This document shows positions 9,601 through 16,134 of a stretch of 64,000 nt of DNA, one piece after another. Position numbers and translations under genes: made by a program. The notes beneath the pieces were generated by a model. The model did not search any database. It had not been told where the DNA came from and saw only the letters and a program-made list of their open reading frames with translations. The stretch is from Paludibacter sp. (GTDB lineage: Bacteria; Bacteroidota; Bacteroidia; Bacteroidales; Paludibacteraceae): the NCBI GenBank assembly GCA_028692715.1, contig JAQUWU010000017.1, positions 1-64,000 of the forward strand, given 5' to 3'. Position 1 is the first letter of the stretch; each line of letters opens with the position of its first letter.

Positions 9601-10508
9601 ATTGACAATGAGGAATTAGGAATTAGGGGTTTGTCCGTAATTCCTAATTCGTAATTCCTAATTGAATCAGCATTGGCAATTTTGTATTTGTTTTTTATGT
9701 CACTTTCGGGGAACATTTCCAGATAGAGTTTCCCTAAACTGTTGTCCACCAAAAACTTCACTACCCAACGAGGGGTATATACCTGACTTTGAATGCTAAC
9801 TTTGTTGTATTCGGTTTTATCTTTGCTTGCTTTGTGGTCGGCTTTTTTCTGGTTGTTGTAGCTTTCGTAGAGCCAACCTAATACATCGTCGCTTTTCCAA
9901 ATATTTTTTGAATTAGGAATTAGGAATTCAGAATTAGGTGTAATTCCTAATTGCTCATTCGTAATTGAATTAATTACTTGTGCATCGGTTTCTACTTGAT
10001 TGAAAGCGGTAATAATACCGCTGAGCTCAATGGCTGTAGGCAATAAATGGTATGGGTGCGTGGTGCTGAATAAGGGAATTTCGGTAGCAAGAGTGCTGAA
10101 TTGACTTTCCATAAATGCCACCAATCCTTCGGCTTCTTCTACTCGTTGGTCGGGGTTTTGTTCTAACCAAGCCAAGTGAGCAAAAGATCGTCCACCGAGT
10201 GTTTCGCGCTGTGTAATGATTTCGGGAAACAAGGTATGAGCTTCCATTACCTTGAGCGCAGCCAATCGATTAAAGAGTGTGAAAGTAAGTTCTTCTACCA
10301 ACTTTTCGTATGCTTTTTCTACGGTTCCTGTTTCGGAAATAAATACTTCGCGCACGGTTTCTATGCGTTGACGGTCATCTACATATTCGGAAGGGATATT
10401 ATCAATTGGCGTTAATTGAGCTGTGGTGATTCCCATACGACCAAGGCGGTTGCGGAAAGCTTTGTCAATTAACAGGCGGATATGGTCGGAATAGTCGGAT
10501 AGTTTCAT
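6693..10508 (-). CDS. pglX: PglX, BREX type I adenine-specific DNA methyltransferase
   Basis: Modifies host DNA at an N6-adenine of a non-palindromic site so that BREX spares it; also needed for exclusion. Motif I (DPATGSGNF) is at about 312-322 and motif IV (NPPY) at about 519-522, the wide spacing typical of PglX. The long C-terminal half would carry target recognition. The 1271 residues are slightly long for the family. Two in-frame insertions of the AATTAGGAATTA-type repeat explain part of this: about residues 185-200 (NSEFLIPNS) and 282-300 (ELGITDKPLIPNS). Both precede motif I, so the enzyme may still work. The start at 10,508 follows a repeat array. Confidence 0.93.
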   Translation of the reverse strand: MKLSDYSDHIRLLIDKAFRNRLGRMGITTAQLTPIDNIPSEYVDDRQRIETVREVFISETGTVEKAYEKLVEELTFTLFNRLAALKVMEAHTLFPEIITQRETLGGRSFAHLAWLEQNPDQRVEEAEGLVAFMESQFSTLATEIPLFSTTHPYHLLPTAIELSGIITAFNQVETDAQVINSITNEQLGITPNSEFLIPNSKNIWKSDDVLGWLYESYNNQKKADHKASKDKTEYNKVSIQSQVYTPRWVVKFLVDNSLGKLYLEMFPESDIKNKYKIANADSIRNYELGITDKPLIPNSSLSINKKLHQIKLIDPATGSGNFLLYAFDLFYDLYLDQIENYGADYDENQIAKLIIENNLHGVDLDDRAIQLAQLGLYIKAKRRKRSIRIDHFNVVSSDFYLPPYEQVQNIFESNTGMDEKQKTIIRDIWTDLQQAYKFGSLIRLEEKLSIQLHGFSSNNVTLFSTQEVDNYEQFRKSFFINLQSAVVQNTFEQNQKFLNTKTQDAITFLQLLSQKYDIVLANPPYLESDQFGTDLRFFIKNNFEINDKFGADLYSVFIKRNFELANENGYISMVQPNTFMHLVSFKDLRKFILSNSKIEIFINCEFSLFQSVLVNVALNIYNKQKREENSIFISLDKNTFETTGIDNIVNGAINNIDSDQIFYINQNIFKNIENSPFTYWIKSPKIIEIFQVNSTISDYFNFCNGIQTGGNNERFFRTFWEINKSDISLNYDIDKSKWVLLNKGGKYQKWYGNLWLVCEWSDYGKNLKILRKTNKKIRVTSEEYYFNEGLSFTGATSKGLSVRYQPENCIFEIAGKSIFPKKTESNLQYCLGFLNSKLVSYFLYCINPTVNFQTGDLEKIPYIIPNKAIEDRVTFLSIQNTSIIKQLCSFRITEMNFVANPLISFKEASLQERIKSYFNHYNAKISLVLINDAILNLLIYNIYDLSKDDKIQVEIKQGKSLGEFTVGQNELSEFKLMIESDINISVEYRDILFDYFDSLRVVDEIDPQLKKTIIDEFVNLYQSNNDLEDFCIGRQVNPINVWCWFKESTVFPQGRTQEITLEFLTDSIRTLLIKDEDGIIPLVGLPGEPRLLDRLEKYCLDIGLTSAQFMQLDNLVGRSINEFIEQFFFKQLGDLLNIFPNVPKTPFIWHLSSGANQGFEAYIIIYKWNRDSLFKIKSQYLRDRVESLDYRLINLQGLETAAAQNEKETIRLQLREIEHFTKKIDELIAEGYNPILDDGVGKNIAPLQKKGMLKAEVLKANQLVKYLNADW
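9611..9663. repeat. Repeat insertion within pglX, copy 1
   Basis: Inverted copies of the AATTAGGAATTA repeat (AGGAATTAGGAATTAGG left, AATTCCTAATT arms right) face each other around TTTGTCCG inside pglX. The reading frame stays open and encodes a peptide with ELGITDKPLIPNS, just upstream of methyltransferase motif I. Confidence 0.8.
9910..9953. repeat. Repeat insertion within pglX, copy 2
   Basis: A second hairpin-like pair: three tandem AATTAGG/AATTCAG units (9910-9938) face TAATTCCTAATT (9941-9952). It stays in frame and encodes TPNSEFLIPNS in PglX. It is the same family as the intergenic repeats of this locus. Confidence 0.8.
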
Positions 10509-10510
10509 TT

Positions 10511-10612
10511 TTTTTAATTAGGAATTAGGAATTAGGATAATTAGGAATTAGGAATTTTCAATTAGGATAATTAGGAATTAGGAATTTTCAATTAGGAATT
10601 AGGAATTGGAGA
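10511..10612. repeat. Tandem AATTAGG repeat array upstream of pglX
   Basis: About ten AATTAGGA units fill the gap between the four-helix-bundle gene and pglX. It includes an exact 30-bp tandem duplication (10,531-10,560 equals 10,561-10,590). The array encodes the C-terminal PPISNS-stop of the upstream gene and abuts the pglX start codon, so it probably forms the pglX 5' leader. Confidence 0.85.
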
Positions 10613-10982
10613 TTGGGGGTTTAATGTTTAATTTGATTTTCATTGTATTAATGATAGATCCAATAATCCTCAATAATTCCTCACAATCAGACAAGTATGT
10701 AATTGCTTCATCTTGGGTAAGGTAGCCGGTATCTCTTAGTAATCTGAGCCAATATTTTGTTTCTCGTGCCTCCTTGTAAGCGATATTTAGCTTTGCAAAA
10801 AAATCTCTTTCTGATTGTCCACCAATACCTTCCTCTATATTAGCACCAATTGAAGTTCCTGAACGTAAAACTTGCTTTGAAAGGACATATTCCTTTTTAG
10901 TTTCCACAATGGTTTTGTATAGATTTATTATTTTAATAGCAAACCGATAGCTCTTGTCTTGTACTAAATTATTTTCCTTCAT
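10599..10982 (-). CDS. Four-helix-bundle protein (S23/bAvd-like, TIGR02436 type)
   Basis: 127-residue, all-helical protein. It has the family hallmarks GANIEEG near residue 48 and an ARETKYWLRLL segment near 76. The family includes proteins encoded in 23S rRNA intervening sequences and the Avd accessory protein of diversity-generating retroelements; no general function is known. It lies co-directionally between brxC and pglX, flanked on both sides by AATTAGG-type repeats, and is not part of the canonical six-gene type I BREX operon. The C-terminal residues come from the repeat. No reverse transcriptase is nearby, so a DGR role is unlikely. Confidence 0.8.
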   Translation of the reverse strand: MKENNLVQDKSYRFAIKIINLYKTIVETKKEYVLSKQVLRSGTSIGANIEEGIGGQSERDFFAKLNIAYKEARETKYWLRLLRDTGYLTQDEAITYLSDCEELLRIIGSIINTMKIKLNIKPPISNS

Positions 10983-11000
10983 TTTTATGATTTATATGCC

Positions 11001-11027
11001 CTAATTCCTAATTGCCAATTCCTAATT
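11001..11027. repeat. AATTCCTAATT repeat at brxC / four-helix junction
   Basis: Two CTAATTCCTAATT-like units in the 51-nt gap between the brxC stop and the next start codon. Same family as 10,511-10,612 in inverted orientation. Confidence 0.65.
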
Positions 11028-11033
11028 TGTTTT

Positions 11034-14000
11034 TTAAGAGATTTCTATTTCATCATTATCGGAAACGGAAGCGAGTTTTTGTAATTCATGTTTTAGCCAG
11101 GTTTTGTACACTGAGACTTTCATAATCTTAGTCGGAAGACTAGATTTAATTTTTTTTGGTGCAATTGGTGCTGTTGGTGCAGATACAAGTCCTGTTCCTT
11201 TGTTATCGGGATTAGGGTTGGGATTTTCAATTACTACCGGTGGCAGCTCACGTATTAAACCTGCCTGAATAATATCTAAGTCCGTTTTTTTGCTTCCGTA
11301 TAAATCAATGTAGGACAATACTTCGGAATAGGTGAAGCGGCTTTGTTTGTCCTTTACATCATAATCGAGTATAATGCTTGCTTGTGTTCGCTGTGAAGCG
11401 TATTGCACTAAGCCGTTTACGTTGGATAATGCAGCAGTATTTAGCCCTTTGGGAAGTGCATTAATTTCTGTAACTAAGGCTTCTGCATCAAGTTTTAGTT
11501 GGCTGTATTTTTTGGACATCTTTACTACTGCTTCCGAGAAAAGGCGGTGGTATTCGTCTTTAATTTTCTGTGTAGTTTGCTGCAATGCTGTAAAGTTGGT
11601 GACTACATCCTGTGCCAAGAGTTTATTGAAATCAACATTCAGTTGCAGAATGGATTCATTGTTTTTGGCCGCTTTGTTGAGTTCGTCGGAAACAGCCACT
11701 ACAAAGTTTTTCCATTCTTTTACTTTTGGCAAACTGTTGCGAATGAATTTTTCTACTTTCTCAATGGCTTGTATCGAAGCAATAAATACATTTTTAGCTG
11801 TGAGAAATTCCACTGCTCTATCCATATAGTTGGATTCACTTACCGCACCTGTGAAGTCAAGTAAGGTCTCTTTGTGTGGTTCAACAGAACTGAACAGTTT
11901 GTCGAAATCCTTTTCAATGGCTTTGAGGGTTCCCACTTTTTCGGTAAAATGCTTTGCCAAATCACGCACGGCATTTACCAATTCAAAATCGTTGGTGTTG
12001 TAATCAATTTTACGACCAATGTATTTATCTACTTCAATGTCCAAAAGGCATTGTGCCAATTCCTGTTTTTGAACGGCCGAAAGCGATTTGGAGATTTGTT
12101 TGAATGAAGCTTTGCGGAATTCCCTTGCAGCAGAGAACATGGCTACTACGCTGCTATCTTTCCATGAGAAAATATCGTTTCCGTTGTATTTGGCAATGAT
12201 TTTACCGGCACGCAATAAAACAGCCACCGTGGAAATGACCGTTCCCAAAGTATAACCGGTTGGGGGTAGTTCAAGCTCTTTTTCGAGTGTTGCACCGTCC
12301 ACAAAGGTATTACGCACTTTGTAAATGACTTCTTCCGCCACTTTTAGATTGTTACCAATAAAATTACCCTGTGCATCGAAGAATTGAAAATCAGTACCAT
12401 GAAAATATTGTTGCAATCGTGCATTGTTTGTTTCTTTCACCACACTCAGTGCCACTGTTTCGGTCAATTGAGCCGAAAGGCGTTTGCTGTACACATTCTG
12501 AATGATATGGCGTTGCTGGGTTTGGATAGTGCCTTGCCAACTGTTGGTGTCTAATTGTAGTGTGTTGTACAAATAAACAGCCGTTGCATTAAAAAGCGAT
12601 TCTTCGATTAATGCCGTAATGCGAATTTGTTTTTCGGTTTTAGCGGTAGAAAAACTGAGCATTATTTTTCCTTCGTCCGAATTCGGGTTGTTGTATTTTT
12701 GCTCCAAATAACCAATGCGTTCCACTTCGTCAATCAATCTATCCAATTCGCGGAACGAGCGATTGTCGGGAACGAGCCATATCAGGTCTTTATCGTTTTG
12801 GTGCTGAACTTTTAGCGTTTCAATATCGGTATTCCTGTCATCACTTATGTTGTAAAGACTTTTGAGTTTTACTTTCAGGTATTTCAATGCCGGATTGGTG
12901 AGTTCGTCATCATTATCGGTGGTAATGTAGAAATCGTATAACAGACTGCTATCAGCAATTTTGGCAATGGATTTGATAAAAGCTGCTGTTTTGTAAGCTG
13001 TTACTACTTGTTTCTTTTTTACGAAACCCTGTACGGTAAAACCGTTCATTTCGTCCAACAAACGTTGTTCGATATCCGAAGTTATGCGGTAGGTTTTGTT
13101 GGTGTCCAATAAAACCTTGGCTTCGGTGAGTTTATCCAATGCTTTGGAAATCTCGTCCTGCACTTTGTGGAACTGCTCGGGGTCGCTTGTAAATGACTTT
13201 ACAATGTTTGGTAAGGTAGTAGGTGCAACTTCGGCTTCGGAAAGGAAGTTGATTGTTTCCAATAATTTACGACCCGAAATAGAAGAATGTTCTTCTTTCA
13301 GGATACGTTCTGCATTGTCGTAACGACTCACCAAGCGAACGTTGGGAGTTGGTTGAGCTTGTTTACAAATTTGCCAACCTGTAGTAGTTTCAAAAATTGG
13401 TTTGTTCTGTAATTCCTTAGTCAGTAAATCGTAGGTAGTAATAATCATACCACGGGCAGCTACTTTGGTAGAAGCATAGCCTTTGGTGCCAAAGAGGAAA
13501 TTTTGCAACAAGTCGAACTGATACTTGTAGAAAGGGTAATAAGTAGCATAATTATCGGCAGAATCTGTTTTGGAAATACCTGCACCAATAAGCGAAGCAT
13601 GATCGGCAATTTTACCCGAATGTTTTTGATAATGTTCTTTTAGCTGCGCTATTCCTGCATCTGTTTTTTTCAATAATCTGTTGCGAATAATCACATCCAC
13701 TTCGGTAGATTCCAAATGCACTTTTGTTTTAAAGCGGTCGGTTACTTTGGTTAATTGTGCTTTGCTCACATTGGAGTTATTGATCACATCGTCCAATTTC
13801 TCCTGTGCAATGGCAATGGTCCACACTTTACCGCCCAATGACGAAAGCGCTTCACTAAGGCCTTCAAGGTCTAAAAGCGTGAATTTTTGTTGGTTGATAG
13901 CTTCGCTTGCTTCGTCGAAAAGGAAAACCACTTTCTCGTTTTTCTCTATCTGGAAATAGTTTGTTAGTTGTTCTTTCAGACTATTAGCACTAAACTGGTC

Positions 14001-14672
14001 AATTTCCCGACGAATGGTTTCGAGCATACTTTTGTAATCGTCCTCGGTATTACCCTTTTGTAAATAAATATTTTTGACCACTTTGGCATAATCTAGCAAG
14101 CGGTTTTTTATATCCGACCAATTGAGGCCAATATTATTAAAAACAAAATCATTAATGTTGGCTTTATTTTCATTTATCATCAACTGATATAGAAAATAAC
14201 CATGTTCGTTTTGGGGTAGCTCCAATGTTTTCAGAAAGTTACGAAACATAGTGTACGAAAGCCCTTTGGAGGTATCCTGCTTGGCAATATCCAAAAATAC
14301 AACTCTGGTATTTTCACTGTCTAATCTGCGGATATCGTTTTTTACCAATGCTTCATCGTCAATGCCTGTAAAACGTTGAATAATACGGTCGCGTGCAGGA
14401 GTACCGGCAATAATTCTATTACTAATCAGGTAACCTAACATTTTTCCGAAATAGGATTTTCCCGAACCGTAGAAGCCCGAAATCCAAACACCCGATTCCT
14501 TGATAGAGGAGGTGAAAACGCTGGCAAAATTGGAATACTCTTTTGCTAAGCCATCGGTAACAATATAATTTTCAATTTCGGATTGAATTTCCGATTCCGA
14601 AATATCTTCTAAGTCGATTACATTTTTAATATCATCAGCAAGGTTGATTGTAAGCAGGTCTTTTATATACAT
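11034..14672 (-). CDS. brxC: BrxC, BREX P-loop ATPase
   Basis: Large AAA+-like ATPase of BREX, probably the motor of the complex. The Walker A motif GFYGSGKS is at 66-73 and the Walker B VVFLFDEAS at 248-256. The 1212 residues match the family. The rest is helical, with no membrane segments. It follows brxB with a 63-nt gap of degenerate AATTACGAATTA repeats, and is followed by the four-helix-bundle gene. The start ATG at 14,672 is just before the conserved N-terminal LTINLADDI region. Confidence 0.93.
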   Translation of the reverse strand: MYIKDLLTINLADDIKNVIDLEDISESEIQSEIENYIVTDGLAKEYSNFASVFTSSIKESGVWISGFYGSGKSYFGKMLGYLISNRIIAGTPARDRIIQRFTGIDDEALVKNDIRRLDSENTRVVFLDIAKQDTSKGLSYTMFRNFLKTLELPQNEHGYFLYQLMINENKANINDFVFNNIGLNWSDIKNRLLDYAKVVKNIYLQKGNTEDDYKSMLETIRREIDQFSANSLKEQLTNYFQIEKNEKVVFLFDEASEAINQQKFTLLDLEGLSEALSSLGGKVWTIAIAQEKLDDVINNSNVSKAQLTKVTDRFKTKVHLESTEVDVIIRNRLLKKTDAGIAQLKEHYQKHSGKIADHASLIGAGISKTDSADNYATYYPFYKYQFDLLQNFLFGTKGYASTKVAARGMIITTYDLLTKELQNKPIFETTTGWQICKQAQPTPNVRLVSRYDNAERILKEEHSSISGRKLLETINFLSEAEVAPTTLPNIVKSFTSDPEQFHKVQDEISKALDKLTEAKVLLDTNKTYRITSDIEQRLLDEMNGFTVQGFVKKKQVVTAYKTAAFIKSIAKIADSSLLYDFYITTDNDDELTNPALKYLKVKLKSLYNISDDRNTDIETLKVQHQNDKDLIWLVPDNRSFRELDRLIDEVERIGYLEQKYNNPNSDEGKIMLSFSTAKTEKQIRITALIEESLFNATAVYLYNTLQLDTNSWQGTIQTQQRHIIQNVYSKRLSAQLTETVALSVVKETNNARLQQYFHGTDFQFFDAQGNFIGNNLKVAEEVIYKVRNTFVDGATLEKELELPPTGYTLGTVISTVAVLLRAGKIIAKYNGNDIFSWKDSSVVAMFSAAREFRKASFKQISKSLSAVQKQELAQCLLDIEVDKYIGRKIDYNTNDFELVNAVRDLAKHFTEKVGTLKAIEKDFDKLFSSVEPHKETLLDFTGAVSESNYMDRAVEFLTAKNVFIASIQAIEKVEKFIRNSLPKVKEWKNFVVAVSDELNKAAKNNESILQLNVDFNKLLAQDVVTNFTALQQTTQKIKDEYHRLFSEAVVKMSKKYSQLKLDAEALVTEINALPKGLNTAALSNVNGLVQYASQRTQASIILDYDVKDKQSRFTYSEVLSYIDLYGSKKTDLDIIQAGLIRELPPVVIENPNPNPDNKGTGLVSAPTAPIAPKKIKSSLPTKIMKVSVYKTWLKHELQKLASVSDNDEIEIS

Positions 14673-14679
14673 TTTTAAT

Positions 14680-14748
14680 ACAATTACGAATTAACGATTA
14701 TGAATTACGAAACAAGAATTATGAATTACCGAAAATCAAGAATTATGA
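14680..14748. repeat. Degenerate AATTAnGAATTA repeat at brxB-brxC junction
   Basis: Several AATTACGAATTA and GAATTATGAATTA units fill the junction and run into the end of brxB, encoding its last residues (NDHNS-stop). It is more diverged than the pglX copies. Confidence 0.6.
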
Positions 14749-15299
14749 TCGTTGATAATCATACAACGATATTTTGAAGCAGGACGCTTAGATAAAAAAA
14801 GTAATTTATCACCGTCGGTAGTGGCAGGATACAGCACAATCAACGGTAATGAAGACTTCATCACCACTTCATGCTCCATGATATGAATGTTATCAATGTG
14901 ACTACCATATAATGCACCTGTATTTATCAGAACAGGTATTTTGTTGTTTTTAAAACTGTTTGCTATTACATCAATAATGTGCTGAAACAAATCTCCTTCA
15001 TCGTCGGTGGATTTAAAAGCCTGAGAAACGGAACCCTGAAGTAATTCAAAAGTTTCGATCAAAAGTTCTTTGTTTGCTTGCACGAAATTTACCAATAACT
15101 CATTCAAATCAATGATTTGATACGTTTCAGTATCAAGCATAAAGATCATTTTATCAATAAACTCAGCTTCCTGCTTCGGGTTGCAGACAATTAAAATGGA
15201 ATTTCCACCGTTGGCGTTTAGTCGGATTTCAGATTGTTTATCTGATTCGACCAAACGTTTGGTTTGATTAATAATAATTTCAGGATTTTGTGAGCTCAT
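14736..15299 (-). CDS. brxB: BrxB, DUF1788 BREX protein
   Basis: Small conserved BREX component (DUF1788), 187 residues; biochemical role unknown, required for defence in type I systems. Visible family features are the ILIVCNP strand near residue 35, INTGALYGS near 125 and the PLIVLYPATTDGDKLLFL segment near 152. The gene overlaps the end of brxA by 20 nt, suggesting coupled translation. The C-terminus ends in repeat-derived sequence (HNS). Confidence 0.88.
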   Translation of the reverse strand: MSSQNPEIIINQTKRLVESDKQSEIRLNANGGNSILIVCNPKQEAEFIDKMIFMLDTETYQIIDLNELLVNFVQANKELLIETFELLQGSVSQAFKSTDDEGDLFQHIIDVIANSFKNNKIPVLINTGALYGSHIDNIHIMEHEVVMKSSLPLIVLYPATTDGDKLLFLSKRPASKYRCMIINDHNS

Positions 15300-16038
15300 C
15301 GTAAATGTTTTGGTAAGAAATTATAGGTTCAATTTTCATTTTTTCTCCATTGAAATTCAGGTTGTAGAATTTTGAGAATTTCTTTTGCATGATTCTCTCT
15401 AAAAATGACGTTTTTTCTAAAAAACAATACTTCAACCAAGGGCTTTCAAGGATATTTGGTTTTTGCTCAATAGTAAGCAACCAATAAATAAAAATTACAA
15501 ACATTTTATCGTTCAGATAGGTGTGTGCAATGGTTTTATTTAGTGAACCTTCCATTAAATTGAATTTTTTGAGCAATGTCAGGTATTTTGAAGCTGTAAT
15601 TTCAATGGTAGAATCAGCCCATTTTTGAAGATCAGGTTCGGATTGTTTCAAGTCCACCAAACAGGCTGTTGCCTCAGTTGTTTTAATGCCTACTCTGCCA
15701 CTGTACAATGCCGGAAAGTAAACATTCTCGTTGAGGTAGCTCAGCAAATCATTGTTGTTTGAAGCGTTTAGAAAAATCAGAAATAAGCTATCGTTGGAAA
15801 TAGATTCACTTGAAATCATAGTTCTGAATATATGCTCAAATTCTTTGTTTTTGAAGTTTAATAGTGTTCCTGTTATTGCCTTTTCGAAGCGTTGAACTGA
15901 CTTGTCTGTTTTGATAGCGGTGTATGAACGGTGTCCGCCATCTTGATTGAGAGCATTAATGCTTTCATTCATAAACAGTTTGATTAGATTCCAATCCGAC
16001 AAACCGCCTAATATATTTAAATCAGTATTTATTATCAT
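15280..16038 (-). CDS. brxA: BrxA, DUF1819 BREX protein
   Basis: First gene of the BREX operon; BrxA (DUF1819) is a small helical DNA-binding protein in characterised type I systems. The 252 residues fit the family. The N-terminal NILGGLSDWNLIKLFM and the following region about the small domain resemble other BrxA proteins. It starts at ATG 16,038. Upstream lies a candidate promoter with two palindromes, but no BrxR/WYL-type regulator gene is visible next to it. Confidence 0.85.
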   Translation of the reverse strand: MIINTDLNILGGLSDWNLIKLFMNESINALNQDGGHRSYTAIKTDKSVQRFEKAITGTLLNFKNKEFEHIFRTMISSESISNDSLFLIFLNASNNNDLLSYLNENVYFPALYSGRVGIKTTEATACLVDLKQSEPDLQKWADSTIEITASKYLTLLKKFNLMEGSLNKTIAHTYLNDKMFVIFIYWLLTIEQKPNILESPWLKYCFLEKTSFLERIMQKKFSKFYNLNFNGEKMKIEPIISYQNIYDELTKS

Positions 16039-16057
16039 TAAATATGTGATTTTTTAA

Positions 16058-16079
16058 GCACCTATATGGTGCAAAGTTA
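16058..16079 (-). promoter_or_regulatory. Candidate brxA promoter -7 with overlapping palindrome
   Basis: On the minus strand TAACTTTG (16,079-16,072) matches the Bacteroidota -7 element TAnnTTTG. It runs directly into GCACC-N5-GGTGC (16,058-16,072), a palindrome covering the expected transcription start. No good -33 TTG is at the right spacing, so the promoter may need an activator. Confidence 0.5.
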
Positions 16080-16106
16080 GAAAAAAAATGTGAAATAATA
16101 GAGATA

Positions 16107-16132
16107 TATAGTTTGCAAAGTTTGCAAACTAT
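16107..16132. promoter_or_regulatory. 25-bp palindrome built of GTTTGCAAA iterons
   Basis: Perfect inverted repeat, 12-bp arms around one base (16,108-16,132), just after the primase stop and 28 bp upstream of the brxA -7 element. It can also be read as two tandem GTTTGCAAA units. A 23-of-24-nt match occurs inside the primase gene (17,535-17,558). No T-tract follows on the minus strand, so a binding site (operator or replication iteron) is more likely than a terminator. Confidence 0.6.
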
Positions 16133-16134
16133 TT

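Noticed and set aside
10511-10612. Possible CRISPR-like or satellite array
   Set aside because: Units are 8-30 nt direct copies with no unique spacers of regular length and no cas genes; better explained as a short interspersed repeat that also occurs inside pglX.
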